Shown: in pieces, positions 22,969 to 36,007 of the stretch
How the letters are laid out: each line of letters starts with the position of its first letter
Numbering within the stretch: position 1 is the first letter of the stretch
Origin: Eutypella sp. D-1
Lineage: Eukaryota > Ascomycota > Sordariomycetes > Xylariales > Diatrypaceae
Assembly (NCBI GenBank): GCA_023313575.1
Contig: JAJTTP010000002.1
Span: 3,534,001 to 3,598,000 of the forward strand
DNA length: 64,000 nucleotides
Direction of reading: 5' to 3'
Translations under genes and position numbers: made by a program
Notes under the pieces: model-generated
Databases searched by the model: none
Told to the model about the DNA's origin: nothing
What the model saw: only the letters and a program-made list of their open reading frames with translations

Positions 22969-23866
22969 GTCGAAGGACATCCCCGAGGACGTGGCGTTCG
23001 CGGAGAGCCGGATCCGCGCGGAGACCATCGCCGCTGAGGACGTACTGCACGACCTCGGCGCTATCGCCATGATGTCCTCCGACTCCCAGGCCATGGGCCG
23101 CTGTGGCGAGGTCGTCCTCCGCACCTGGAATACCGCCCACAAGAACCGCGTCCAGCGCGGCCCCCTGCCCGAGGACCGCGGCTCCGACGCTGACAACTTC
23201 CGCGTCAAACGCTACATCAGCAAGTACACCATCAACCCGGCCCTCGCGCAGGGCATGGCGCACCTCGTCGGAAGCGTTGAGGTCGGCAAGCTCGCTGACC
23301 TCGTCCTCTGGGACCCCGCGTGGTTCGCTACTAAGCCTTCGCTCGTCATCAAGAGCGGTTTGATCGCCTACGCCCAGATGGTGAGTTCCTTGGTTTATTT
23401 TCCCCTTTACCGTCCTCCTCCTTTACCTGCTCAGGTCTATTTTCTTTTTTCCTTTTTTCTTCCTTTTTTGAATCTTCCTCTCGGGGTATAACAGAAGTAA
23501 AAGCTAATACACCCTCTCCGCTCAAATCAGGGCGACCCCAACGCGTCGATCCCAACGGTGCAGCCGATGATAGCGCGGCCGATGTTCGCGCCGCTGGTGC
23601 CGGAGACAAGCGTTCTGTTCGTGTCGCAGGCGAGCGTGTCCACGGAGGGAGGAGTTCCGGGCCCGGTGCCGTCCTACGGCCTCCGCAAGCGCGTCGAACC
23701 CGTCCGCGGCTGTCGCTCCGTCGGCAAGCGCGATATGCGCTTCAACGACGCCATGCCCACCATGCGCGTCGACCCCGAACGCTATACCGTCCACGCCGAT
23801 GGCCAGGTCTGCGATGCTGAGCCCGCTGATCAACTGCCGCTTGCTCAGGCCTGGTTCGCGTATTAG
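20834..23866 (+). CDS. ure1: urease (fused gamma-beta-alpha, nickel-dependent)
   Basis: Five exons: 20834-20854, 20998-21084, 21197-22413, 22489-23380 and 23531-23866, giving 850 aa. Exon 1 encodes only MHLVPKE. For exon 4 the first CAG (ending 22480) breaks frame; the next AG (ending 22488) restores [18 protein letters not shown]. The active site is complete and sits at a constant offset of +7 from jack-bean numbering: nickel ligands His414, His416, His526, His552 and Asp640, carbamylated Lys497 and flap Cys599. It hydrolyses urea to ammonia and carbamate in the cytosol, supplying nitrogen and raising ambient pH. Nickel-loading accessory proteins are required but none is encoded here. The length matches plant and fungal single-chain ureases. 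Confidence 0.96.
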
Positions 23867-26800
23867 ATTAGATTCTTTGGTTGGTGTTGTGTAGGCCAGG
23901 GCCCGGTTTGGGGCTGTCTCTAATCCCTCCTTTTTTGGCCTGGTTAGTCGGTTTGTTGATGTGCTGAATGCGAAACGCTGTGAGAGAGAGAGATAGGAAC
24001 TGAACTGGACTCTAAACAGGGGACGGGATGGGACAGGAACGGCAGGGTGGTGGAATAGCTAAGAGAAAGAAGGGCTTGGGCGGCGCTTTCAGTTAATAGG
24101 ACATGAACGATTTAAGGTCCGAAGTGCTTTCGTTCTGAGGAGGAAAGTAATGTGTCAATATATATATCCTAAGGCGTTCTTGCTTATTACGTGTAGCTAT
24201 TGTTTCTCTCTTTATGTCTCTTGAATGTGTAGGCTCAGCGTGGTTGTATGTATGTATGTATATGTATGTGTGTATGTGTGGTGTAGATCCATGAAAGGCT
24301 GGCTGTACTTGAAAGGGGGACGGACGGTGGTACCAAGCAGTCAAATGATCCAGTTCTGTCATCGGCCAAAGCCAAATCGCTTGCCCTTTTAAAAGGTAGT
24401 TACGAGTACATGCTCTAATATTACTGCGCGGGCAGATTTCGTGGGTCATGCACGAAAAAAAGTGTGCAATCTGATCCTCTGCAGCCAATACTAAGCCTCT
24501 CGTGACACACATTGTGACATACCAATACTCCGGTAGGTAAGTAGGCAGGCATGAAGTTGAAGTAAAATATTTGCCTTCTGGAAAGTTGGTTCGACGGTTT
24601 TGTCGAAGTTTGTAGTTGGCGAAGACGGGGCCCGGGATGGTTGATGGGTTAGGGGACCGGCTGGGCTGGGCTGGCGTGGGCAAGTATGTAAGTACTTAGG
24701 AGGGAAAAAACGGTATAAGATGATTGGTTCGCTGATGTCTCGGAAACCATTAACTAACCACCTACTACATACGTACGGACGTTACGATACCGCCTATAAT
24801 GAATGCGCATGGCAACTGCGCAGAAGAGCGGACTATCTATCTATCTATCTTCTATACCTCACCAACCTCAGTCAACTATACGCATGCATGCAGACCTCAG
24901 GACGTCGCCAGCATGTCATAACTTGACTTTCTACTATAAGTATTGAGTCCCCTCCCCCAGAGGTCAGCTGTATATCAGAGCCGCTGAGGCAAGCACTACG
25001 TTACTACGTAACATAGTCGGGCTGCTGCTGACCTCGACTTTTCCTATTCCTTTCCACAGGTCCCCGTCGACTTTATCTAACGTCCTCCGAGTGTGACAAC
25101 CCTACCTGGTGCTAGGCATTTACCTCATAATGACATGACTGGAGTCACTGGACGTACTACCCTAAGTTGAGGTAATATATAAATACCTAAGTAGATATTA
25201 CAACTACTACACCATTTTGCCTGTCCGACTCGCGAGCCAGATCCTAGGCCCCCCTTAGCGTGCGTACCTAACTGTGTAAGCAAGAGGAAGAAATAGGGGC
25301 CCGTCCGTCCACCTTTTAAGTCGCTGTAAGGGTCCCCCAGGCAAGAGACAATTCGTCGGCCTAGCCAGACCGCCGGCCCCCATAGCCTTGTCTCGGGGGT
25401 ATCGCTGGTGGATAGACAGAGATTGAGACGCATATATATATATATATATATACATACAGTCATATCGAAGCCCATCCAGGTGATTTATCCTCCTCATTCC
25501 CCTCCCCCCCCCCTTTCCCGCTGGACATACGTCCGCTTAACTATGGGATGCATAGGCAGGTTAGGTAGGAGCGGAGCTGCGTGAGGGTTCTCCGTCTTTC
25601 CCTATGTATATGCATGCATAGGTGTATGTATGAATACCGCTACCGCGTTTCAACGCAACTTGCGCTACCGGCGCGCCTCTGGGTAAAACTGCTGCTGGCT
25701 GGTCCGAGTAAGCAGGTAGGTTGGCAACACGTCTCTTAGTTTATTCTATCCATACCTTACCACCTACTTTGCCTCCCCCCCCTAAACGGGAGGAGCAGCG
25801 TTCGTTAATTTCTCTACCGGCCCCCGTCAGTACCTGGGTATTTAGAGTCCTTACTGTAGGGCTACCTCAACTATCGAACTAGAGGTGAGTGGCCCTTGAC
25901 TCGCTCGCTGGATTACTTGGTTTGGATTGTTATCGACTGGCTTTGCATACTTACTTACCTACGGTACCACTTACACCGTGGCATCAAGGAACTTTGATAG
26001 CCATAGGGGCATACATAATAGATCACTGTCTCCACTGCCACAACACAGGAGGGCTACACATACTGCTACTGTTTACTGTGTATAAAACCCATTGCTTTTA
26101 CTTTTCCAAAGGGTTGCTTGATTTGATCAGCAAGAACCTAGGTAATGGATAATATGGACTCGAATGCAACGTCCGGTCAACTGTACACGCTTATAGTAGG
26201 ACCATCTATGTCGTCTCCTAAGTGTGCATACCTAGTCGATATACGACCACGTAGCGCAGGAATCACATCACGAATTGAACTTAGAAAGGAAAGTAACGTA
26301 ACCGGTTTCTTATTTGCATGTAGTGCAAGCGAGGGGGCTTTCCCTTCCTTCCTACCTACAGAGTACAACGGAGCTAGGTACATACATGAAAAGGCTATAC
26401 CGAGCATAGCATTGGGATAAAAACCAACGAAAAAACCAATCCAGCGAGTACCGACAAGCACAAAAACTCCAGAGTTAGAAAAAAAAACAACCCGAGCAGC
26501 AGTAGTAGTTAGTCCCTTTCCCTGTTTCCCTTCCTTTACCCTACCAAGCCCTCGTCCTTTTGTTTTTGCCCTGAAAAAAAACCATCGCAGCAAAAAAAAC
26601 AAGGATGGTGCCTGGGATCGTAAATTCATACAGCAAACGCGTATCCATACATGGGGGGTGTGTCGACGAGAGGGGTTGTCAGCAACAACCCCCTTGTGTC
26701 TCCAGTGAGTGTATATCCTTCCAATAGCTACCTATGGGCGGAAAGAGTGATCCCTCCCGAATTCGAAAAGCCGTGGGGAGGGGGTGAGTTGGGGGTTGGG

Positions 26801-26893
26801 GGTTTCTCAAAATACGGAAAGAGGTATCTTCAAAAGCAGAGCGCAAAATAGGAACCGAAAAACAAAATCAAGGTCGCCCCATCAGGATTTCCT
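23867..26893. other. 3-kb spacer, convergent 3' ends
   Basis: Urease and the HMG gene converge here, so both 3' UTRs lie inside. Microsatellites include (CTAT)n near 24835-24850 and (AT)n at 25432-25452. The longest ORF (24093-24683, minus) is low-complexity with GTAT repeats and is not believed. No gene was seen. Confidence 0.5.
25432..25452. repeat. (AT)n microsatellite
   Basis: About ten uninterrupted AT dinucleotides in non-coding DNA. Confidence 0.9.
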
Positions 26894-28676
26894 CTAGTTC
26901 TTCTTCTTGCGGCTCGACTTCTTCGGCTCCTCGACCGGAGTCTCGGCTACCTTGGAAGCCCTCTTCCTCTTCCTGTCCGCAGGGCTGGCGGGCGTTGAGA
27001 CCTTGGCCGCCTCGACCTCCTCAGCATCGGCAGCGGCGCTCTTACGCTTCCGGGTTACCTTCTGCTTGGGAGTCTTAGCGTCGTCGGGGGCCGGGACTGG
27101 AGTAGGCGCCGCCGGGGCAGCGGCTAAAGCCAGCTGCTCGGCAATGGCATCCTGATCGTTGGGAGCAGGAACGGTCTCCTCACCAGAAAGGACGGGCTGG
27201 GGGATACCGTTCGCATCAGCGTATGCCAGGGCCTCGGAGTCCGACATGTTTCGCGCGTCCGGGTTACCACCCTTGTACGACTGTACACGAGCGTTGTACA
27301 GTCTCAGATTGAATTGGTACGCATTGTTCCACGCCTGATAACTATGTTAGCGACGGGTTGCAATATACTCTCATCACATCAGTAGGCGACTTACGGTCTT
27401 CTCATTATGAGTCATGGCAGCCCACCGACGCTGGCCTTCTTCCTGGACGGCGCCCTTGGGAGCATCTGCGCCAAGATCATTGGCAATGATGGGACGGGCA
27501 GTCTGCATGTACAGGAAGTAAGGGGTCAGGGGTCGCTTGGGAGCATTAGGGTCGTGCTGGCGCTTCTTGCGTTCCTTCTTCTCCTCGCCCTGTGGCATCA
27601 ACTCGTTCAGATGGTTGGCAAACCCGTCCAGACCAGCAATCATGGCGGAGAGAGGGGGGCCACCAGCATTGTCAAATGGAGTAGGCTCTCCAATGAGCAA
27701 GTTGGTCTGACGAAGGAAGTCATCAGAGAAATTCTTCATGAGACCCAAGATGGTCGCAAATCTAGTGTGGACCTGGGATGGAGTTAGCAGATTGTATAGA
27801 ACATACCATACAAATGGTAAAATTAATCAGTCCATAGTCGAATGAAAGCTATCATCTCATCCAAGCGGCGCATACAAGGCAGTGGGTGTTGTCCTGGGGG
27901 TAAGTATAGGGGTATGGGCAAGGGAATACGGTGGAATAAACGAGCGGGTTAAAAAGCGAGGCATATCAATGATTACTGGAAATATGCCGCCACATATTTC
28001 TAGTATGCATGATGTTGTGATGTTGATGTACAATATTTCGTCTCCAATCCACCGTGCTTCTATAAGATGAACGGAAACTGATGATGAAGGGGGATTTTCT
28101 AAGTTGAGATTGGGTGGTGCTGATGTGGTACTGGTGGATTATGTATGAATCATTGACTTGTGGGGCTGGTTGAGATAAATAGGATGCATGGAATTATCTA
28201 TGCTTGATACATGATATGAGATGGTGGGGGCGGGGGTGTTGTTGTTATGCGTGGGCGTGTTATGCGATTTTTGTTGATGTTTACGACGGAAAAGTAGGAG
28301 AGTAGACGCGGGGGGAGCTTAGGAGGGGGGACAGGTAGGAGGGGGAGGAGGGGTTGCGCGTTGCGCAGGTGGGAGGAATAATAGCAGTTATGGGATGGAT
28401 CATCACAAATATGGGAGATGGGCAAAAAAAATCACTTACACTATCGCGAACCCGAATAAACTGCTCGACATCGACGGTTCTAGTGGGAGCCACTGGAACA
28501 GGGCCGGGAGGCGGCTGAACTGGAGCCAAATGAGGTTGTTGAGGCGCCATTTGCAGAGGTTGCTGCTGCGCGGGCATTGGAGCCATGATCGGTTGAACAG
28601 GTGCAGCCTGTTGAGCCTGTGCCTGAGCCTGAGCTTGTGCCTGTTTGGCGGCATCCACTTTCTTGGGGCGAGCCAT
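26894..28676 (-). CDS. HMG-box DNA-binding protein
   Basis: Three exons: 28676-28440, 27772-27395 and 27334-26894, all phase 0, giving 351 aa. The first intron (667 nt) is exceptionally long for this window; the second is 60 nt. Residues 1-79 are Gln/Ala/Pro-rich with a QAQAQAQAQAQQ tract. A conserved helical segment (about 80-140) precedes the HMG box at about 153-222 (DPNAPKRPLTPYFLYM, then W-x5-K-type positions kept). The second intron interrupts the box after residue 205. The C-terminal tail is Ala/Pro-rich and ends in several basic clusters (KVTRKRKS, DRKRKRASK, SSRKKKN), consistent with nuclear localisation and DNA compaction. A chromatin architectural role, for example Nhp10/INO80-like or HMGB-like, is inferred from the single box. 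A mitochondrial role is less likely because no presequence is seen. Confidence 0.87.
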
Positions 28677-31600
28677 TGTGTGTTGTGGTTTTACTGACTA
28701 CTACCTAAGTTCTGTTCAGGGGGGAGGAATTGATTTAGTTGGATACTGGATCGTGAAATGGGTTGGAATGGGACAAGTCCGTCGAATTTTTAATTTTTTT
28801 TGTTCGGTTTCTGGCTTTTGGGGGGGTGGTGTTGTTGATTAGTGGTAGGTTTAGTTACCAGAGAGAGACTTGTAGAAGAAAAACTTTCAAAAGAATAGAG
28901 GGAAGAGGGGGAAGGAAAGAGGGAAAGTTTGGAGGGTCAGTGGCCTGGGGGATGGGGGGTTGTAGGGAGTTTAAATCAGTAAAAGTGGGTCTAGCAAATG
29001 ATTTTTAACGCCCGAGAGGGGAAGCAACTGGGCAGGCGATGCGGGTGACCTAAACGACCTAAATAGCCTAGACGACCTAGACTCTGCAAAGTGGGAAAGA
29101 AAACTACCTCCTACCCGCTACCTAGGTACCTAGTGAGAAAGAAAGGGAAAAAAAAAAAAAAAATCCAAAATCAAATACCCCAATCTGTCCATTGCGTCCC
29201 CCTCTAGCTGTCTAGGCAGTTTGACAGTTCTACCTAGTATCTGTCCTAGTACAAAAATGACACTCACTGATTGATCCCACAGGGGCCCTCTTTGGCACTC
29301 TCAAAGCTGCCCAGGTGTCAGGTGCGCAAAATCAAAACTGGAAGTACCTAAATACCGTACTCCGTACCTTCTCCTACCTGAGGTCCCCCAGCTAGCACCC
29401 GGCAGGTTGTACCTATTTTAGGTACATAGGCAGGGTAGGTGGGTAGGTAGGTAGGTACCTCAGAATACGTATTTCCTTCCACACATACAGAAGTACACTT
29501 TTCAGCCTTTAACCTTACCTATTCTGTAGATGCACTCTGCCCAACAGATAGGAATTGTATATATTCGACCTAAATGTTTGTTTAAAGTAGTCGGTTTGGA
29601 TGTGTTAGAGGTCGTCGCGTATTTTTTAGGTGTTCAAGTTGACCGTACTGTAGGTAAAGTCCTTAGAGGCAGGTAGGTACCTGAGGGTTCCAGGTTGAAC
29701 TTGTGATACTTACATATGTAGGTAGTTCCACAACGGAGAATTCAGCAGTCGCATAAGGGGACTGCTTAAGGTTGGCCTCTATCGTATCGCAAATCGAGCC
29801 TCTGTGCAGGGTTGCGGGAATCATTCAAAGTAAAGTTACCTCACCGGGGCCTACGACCTAGGACTACTGGATAAATTTGATCGAACAGTGGGTCCTCATA
29901 TGCAATCAGTAAACACACCTGAGCATACGAAGTATGTACCTTACCTACCTAAGCTTACCTACCTACCTGGGCAGGCAGGGCCAAGCTGGGGACAAATGGG
30001 AGTTTGCCTAACAGGAAGGCACCTGGGCAGTCGCCGTCATCCAATCTAGTACTACCATACTACTAGGAGGTATTATTGAATTAGCAGGCACTAGTTATTG
30101 TTCATTGCACCCGTGGAACCCTTCTGGGTTAGCACTGCCAAAGTTAGCACTCATCGATGGATACATCAATTAATTCACTTTCACTTTCACTTTAGGTGTG
30201 GTGCTCAGTGGTGGGGAGGGTTTGCGCGCCCAGGCAATCTCTGCTGTTTTTTTTTTATCTTCCCAACTCCATACCTGCGTAAAGTGAGTGCCGCCGGCAA
30301 TCTGCCTTCAAACACCCTCCCTACCTTCCCATCTAATCCCCTATGCTTTACTACCTACTACCCACCGTCCGCTGCGCCCGCGTATCGCCTAGTCCTATCC
30401 GTTCTTGTGTTCTCTCTTTTTTTTCTTTGGCCAAAACAACAACTCTGCTATCGTCGCATTAATCACCTGTTGCACAGGTTTAATCTGTCAACCTTTTGAG
30501 CTAAACAAATAACAAATATTGGCATTAGAAGCGCTGAATAAAAGACAGATATCCATTTCCATCTCCTATCTTCTCATGCATACTTAAACAAAACACATAG
30601 CATGCATTGCTTCCCGTTGTTGCCGTGCTGAACCTCAATCAATATGCGGGAGGGGAGGTCCCTTTCCCAACCCATAGCCATCCATATATGGATGGGATGG
30701 AATGATGCAGGTGTCCTTCGATAGCACACCACCACTAGGCCAGACGGTAAGCGCATTTGAATGAAGACCTGCCATCAAATCGCCATCGAATCATTTCTAT
30801 CTAGTGTGTGTAACTTAGGAGGCCCGGGGGGGTATTTGGTATAAGATCATCGAATCGGGCCAAGGTACCATCCATGGGATCCCTACATCCCGAATTCTCA
30901 CTCACAGAAAGCAGTCGTAATATAGTAGATGGGATGGCTCAGCGATCTAACTGGCCGGTCCGCTGCAGTCCACTAACCCAGCCCAACCAAATAACGAAAC
31001 ACCCACCCCTGGTCGTACAGTAGTGGCAGCTGCCGTTGGTGTGAGTGAGTGTGTGTGTGTGTGTTTGCCGAGCCTTCCCTTCCCTTCCCTCCCTCCTGCT
31101 AAAGCGCTAGAGTGATCTTGGGGCGTGATCTTGTTGATTCATCTCTGTCCTACACGAGTCGTCGGGTTCCGTCAGGTTGTCGTCTTCCGCATTGGGGGTG
31201 CTGATTTCGGTGTCTTTGCCCTGTCTTGTTGGTCTGTTTTCTTGTGGCCTGGGCCCCTTCCCCCCTTCCCCAGAGCAGACGCCAGTCGCTGTTCTGCAAC
31301 GATCTCGGAGCATTGCCTCCCGCAGTAGTGGGCATACTGGTCTCATGCCTAGACAGCCTGCCTACAGCCTCCCAAGCTTATCGAAGAAGGCAGTAATACC
31401 CAAGTACCTAAGATGTCGATGAAAGTAGGTAGGCTCCTCTTACTAGACTAGAGTAGTGGTCATACCTGGGAAACAACACCTGGATGTAAGTTGTCGAACT
31501 TACTTACCGGCAGTATGCTTGCTGCTCGTCGCGCCAATTACCCTCAGAGAGACAACCTTCCGAATAATTGTGCTCTTCTGAGATTATCACCAGCAGTCTA

Positions 31601-33525
31601 ACCTGACATTGGTCACTAAGTACGCAAGATATCTGCACTGAATTCAAGCGACCTCCAGCTGTCGCCAATTACCTACCCTACCTAGCTCTAAGTTCAGTAC
31701 GGAGTACAGATTAGATACTGAGACGGTGCTCCGCCACCTTATATCAGGTCTCCATGATAAATCCTCATCATGGCCTCTACAACTAGACTCATATCTTATA
31801 ACACCACATAGAAAAAAAGAAAGAAAAAAAGACCAGCACAGCTGTTGTCAATTTATTTTTTTCCCCCAAATTCAACTCATTGCCAAACACTTGCGCCAGT
31901 CGGCCAATACTACCCTAAGTAGACACGCGTACAATAACAATAAACAACAAGAATTACCTAATGAATCAAAATTCGCCCTATCTGTTGTAGGTTAGGCGTA
32001 CCCAGCCTAATGCTACCCCGCACTTGGGAAGGTCCTCGAGATATTAAACCCTGTGAAAAAAACCAACAGCAAGACAAGACAAGACCTGACCTCCAGCCTT
32101 CGGAACGAATCCAATCCAACCATAGACGCTACTAAGTTTACCTACCATAGTATATAGTCTGACAGGAGGGTATGAACGATCCTACTCTGCTCTGCCCAGG
32201 TCTACCTGGTAACCAACTACATTAGAGCTTTATGTAGGTAGACCTACGGGGATATCCTTGAACTTGTTTACGCGTTCCGTTCAGTCCCATCGTCTAATAC
32301 CAGCTCTACATAGTACCTAAGTAGAGAGCTCTCTGCGCGGTGGTCAAACATATCCGCAGATAATGCACGTGCTTCTTTTTCTTTTTCTTTTTCTTTTTAA
32401 CTCTGTTTGGATATACCAAGACCATGGGAAATCCCCGGGAATGGTTTGGCGCTACCGGCAGTTCTAGCAGGGAGGGAGGGAGGGAGGTTATCATGAAGAG
32501 GAACCCTTGCGAAACTGGCTGGGCGGCCCGTCACGGGGTTCAACCATGTTTGTCCTAAAAGATAAAAAAGTAAACACGGTACGACCGGCTGGTCAGTCGG
32601 GCTCGTCAAGAGGCGTCCTATGTAAGTAGGCAGAAGAAGAAGCCATGTTGTAGAGCGCCCCCGCCGGCAGCAGCGAGACGCGCTGGGCTGGGGCCCAGGT
32701 TTGGGTGGGATGTTGTTATGCTGGCTGCTCGGTTAGGTTACGCCAATTGCCTACCCTATAGAGGTAAGAGATGTATGTACTTAGTAAGTAGGTAGAGAAA
32801 CACAACTGCCCGGCGCTTACCGGACGCAACGCAACATAAGGGTATGTCGCGGCAAGTCGGGTCCAGCCCTTAGTTTAACGCCCTTACAGTTTGTAATTAA
32901 GGGTAAGTGAGTGTGAGCACGGCGGCTAACTGATGGAAAAGTGGGGATATCGATGAAGAACTTCAAGGCCGAACTTGCAAAACGGTCTTTACTTTACCCT
33001 CCTCGACGGGAGAGGGGTAGGGTAGGCAAAGGGCCCTGCATGAGCGCTACTACTGCGGAGTGCGACCTGATAACAGGCCCGCCCAAGTAGCAGTGAGGTC
33101 GAGTCGCCTCTGAGACTTATTGTCCCTTGTCTCTGATAACTTGAACATTTTCCAGAGACCTTTTCCCGTCCTTGCAGGCCCCGTCCGTGGTGAACTGGAA
33201 ACACATGGTAGGTATGCACCAAGCAGCGCATCAAGCACTTACCGACCGGTATTCTATCTGAAACAGGCGTCGCTCGGCGAAGAACTACTGGATGACTTAT
33301 ACCTTTGTTTATGAGTGTTATATTAGCAATGGCCATCCACTAGCTCAAGTCAGAAGTCTGCATATGTTGTCGTTGAGAACCTGACGTGATACCTCCCTAC
33401 CTAGTAGCTACCATTCTGTCTACCTTACATAGTAGATCACATGTATTAGGCTACCAGTGGCCGTGACAAGTAAAGCTACCCGCTGACGCGAGCTAGAAGG
33501 CTTTGATAATGTTTACTTATGCACC

Positions 33526-33550
33526 GACTGACTGACTGACTGACTGACTG
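33526..33550. repeat. (CTGA)n microsatellite
   Basis: Six tandem copies of the ACTG tetramer in the gene-poor stretch. Confidence 0.9.
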
Positions 33551-35987
33551 TACGCTACTCAGTAAATAACTGGCTTGCCCAAAGCCCCTACTATCCATCC
33601 ATAATACTACCTACTCCTAGCTCTTTATAGCCGTCGGTTTTCAGGTAGACAGCTGCTCGCTCTATCTATTAAGTAGGCAGCACAGTAATTCCAGACTTAT
33701 AGATAGCCAGTCAGTCTGAGTGCAACAACGTAGGTACTCGGTGCTCTCAAGCCGTACTAGCTATAAGAGACAAATGACGATATACTTACTTTTATTATCT
33801 TTTTTCTGGGAAGTATCTCTATCTCGCTTGGCAACGCGCGCGGGTAGGTAGGTTAACTAGCTATGTAGCTAAGCAAGCTAAGTTACTTCTCTACACATGC
33901 ATCAATAAGTAGGTAAGTAAATATGATGCGCGAGCTCCCGCTCCGGGCGTTCCGGGGACTTCTGCCCTGCCAGACTTTGCCGCTTCCTTACTTACTTAGT
34001 TACTTCCTTAGGTAGTCTGCGATGCCAGCCCTCCTATCTACCGCCTGCGGACTTGCAATGGATAGGACGCGATTGTGGTGTGGTGTAGTCTTGGCGTGGT
34101 GCATGTCATCTCCTTCCGAGAGCTCACTACATACTTACTTAGGTAGTGTCAGTGTCAGTAGTTTACGTTTGACAGCCACTGCCATCATCGACAACGTTCG
34201 GGTCCGACTAGCTGGATTCCGGCCCCCCGTGCTAAATAGTTAATCTAGTTCAAAGCCCATCCATCCCTCCCCAGCGCCAGCGGGCCGCTTTGAAACCTCC
34301 TGGAGAAGGCTCGGCCCGCCCGATCTGTTTTGATTTTTGGCGTCTGAAAAGAAACACCACGTAGCAGTGCCGGTGGTGGGTGATGTTAATATTGGCAATA
34401 CATAACACGTATCTGGTGTCGTCCGTCGATGACACTGGACTTGGAAACGTGATATACTGCTGTTCATTGACTACATGGACCTCAGAGGGAGAGGAGGCAG
34501 GGGGGGGGATAAAACGCTTCGATTCGTTTATATGTCTTCCCGACATAACGGAGGTATATATCCTAGATATCAGCTATGATGATAACCCCTATCGCCAAAA
34601 AATTGGCCGTCTCTGTTACAAACTCATTCGTGGACTTGCGGCATGGAACATAATACAAGGTGTAAATATACAGATTATCAACAAATCTAACCTACTTATG
34701 TACTATACTCTACCCAGTGCCGAAATGAACAGCACAGAAGTCGCGGGAACATGGAGCTAGGTATTTATTTCTTCGAACTACATGGCGGAATGGGTGAAGA
34801 TATCCAAGTCCGCCCCAGAGAAACCGCAGCTGGAAGGATTCTTGCTTCTTTCTCGGGATATCCAACCAAGGCTACCTACCTAGGTAATACCCTACCGCCC
34901 AACATACCTCAGGAGCCCAAACTAGCCCCGGGTGTTCCGGGTATAACACTCCCATCCATCCAGCTCGACAGCGGATGACGTGCGCAAGACAGCACCGTCC
35001 CCCGTTCCCGTCCTCGGCACCTATAAAGGCCGCGGACCACCACTAACGCCGCTCCTCTGGTTCGCCAAGTACCGGCATGAGACGGGCGGCGAAAGCGGGG
35101 TTCCGCCTCCGGGCCGGCGCATGGAAGGGCTAGGAGTCCAAACAAACTGACATGTCGCTGTGGCCGGCTCCATACATGCGGATCACCCCCGGTTGATCGA
35201 TTGGTTTGTTTGTTCTTTAGACCTCCTTGGGCGCGGGGGCGCTGAAGGAGGGTGTAGGCCCTCTATTATCGACCCGGGAAGAGAAGAGGAAGATATAGGT
35301 AAGAGGTCCGGGCGGGTTCCGGTCGTGAACAGTGTCTCACGATGCCTCCCACTTATACACACAGACGCACGGGCACCGTCTACCCTCTACGACGCATCTC
35401 GCACGAGGATGGCATCGGCATCCGGTGTATACGCCTTACCACCACCGCCGCGGCGCCGGTCTCGCTTAGTATATTGTTCAGCCGCGAGGGATAGGGGGCA
35501 CAGAAGTCGAGATGGACGGGTCGGCTAGTCAGGTTCGCGACAAGGCGAAGCAGGACCGGACTGGGCTGGGCCGGGCCGGAGCTGGTCTTGCCTTATCGAC
35601 GACGCCCCAACTCCCTGCATGAATGAGTAGATCAATAGCTTGGGCCGGGATGGGGTATGTTGTTCATAAGAGAAGGGAGAAAGGAGGGGGTGTAAGCAGC
35701 CGTGTCTACTGGATCTCTAGGACAACTCTTGCTATCACTCATGATGCATGTAACGATAACGACGAAACAGAGCAGCGCGTCGAAGCGATATGTATGCCGT
35801 CTTCGTAGACAAACAAGGTAAGCTAAACTGTCTGTTACACGAGATAATTGCTTAACACTCAAGCAGGATGGAAGTATCAGACTCCGTCGCATGTAATTTA
35901 GATTGGGTAGGTAGTCCACGTTTTTTTGTATCCAAAACGACGTTCAATAATGGCCAGTCGGTTACTCCTCTATGAAATGGTCCTCCG

Positions 35988-36007
35988 CCCCCCCCCCCCC
36001 CCCCCCC
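35988..36007. repeat. C20 homopolymer
   Basis: Twenty consecutive C on the plus strand. The opposite strand can in principle form a G-quadruplex, and the length is also prone to sequencing error. Confidence 0.85.

Noticed and set aside
24093..24683. Minus-strand ORF of 196 codons after urease
   Set aside because: Includes GTAT microsatellite translation and Pro/Thr-rich segments; no domain, and it lies in the 3' flanks of convergent genes.
35160..35528. Plus-strand ORF of 122 codons downstream of a TATAAAGG sequence at about 35024
   Set aside because: It starts with GTG rather than ATG and has a biased Arg/Gly composition; the TATA-like word alone is not enough.
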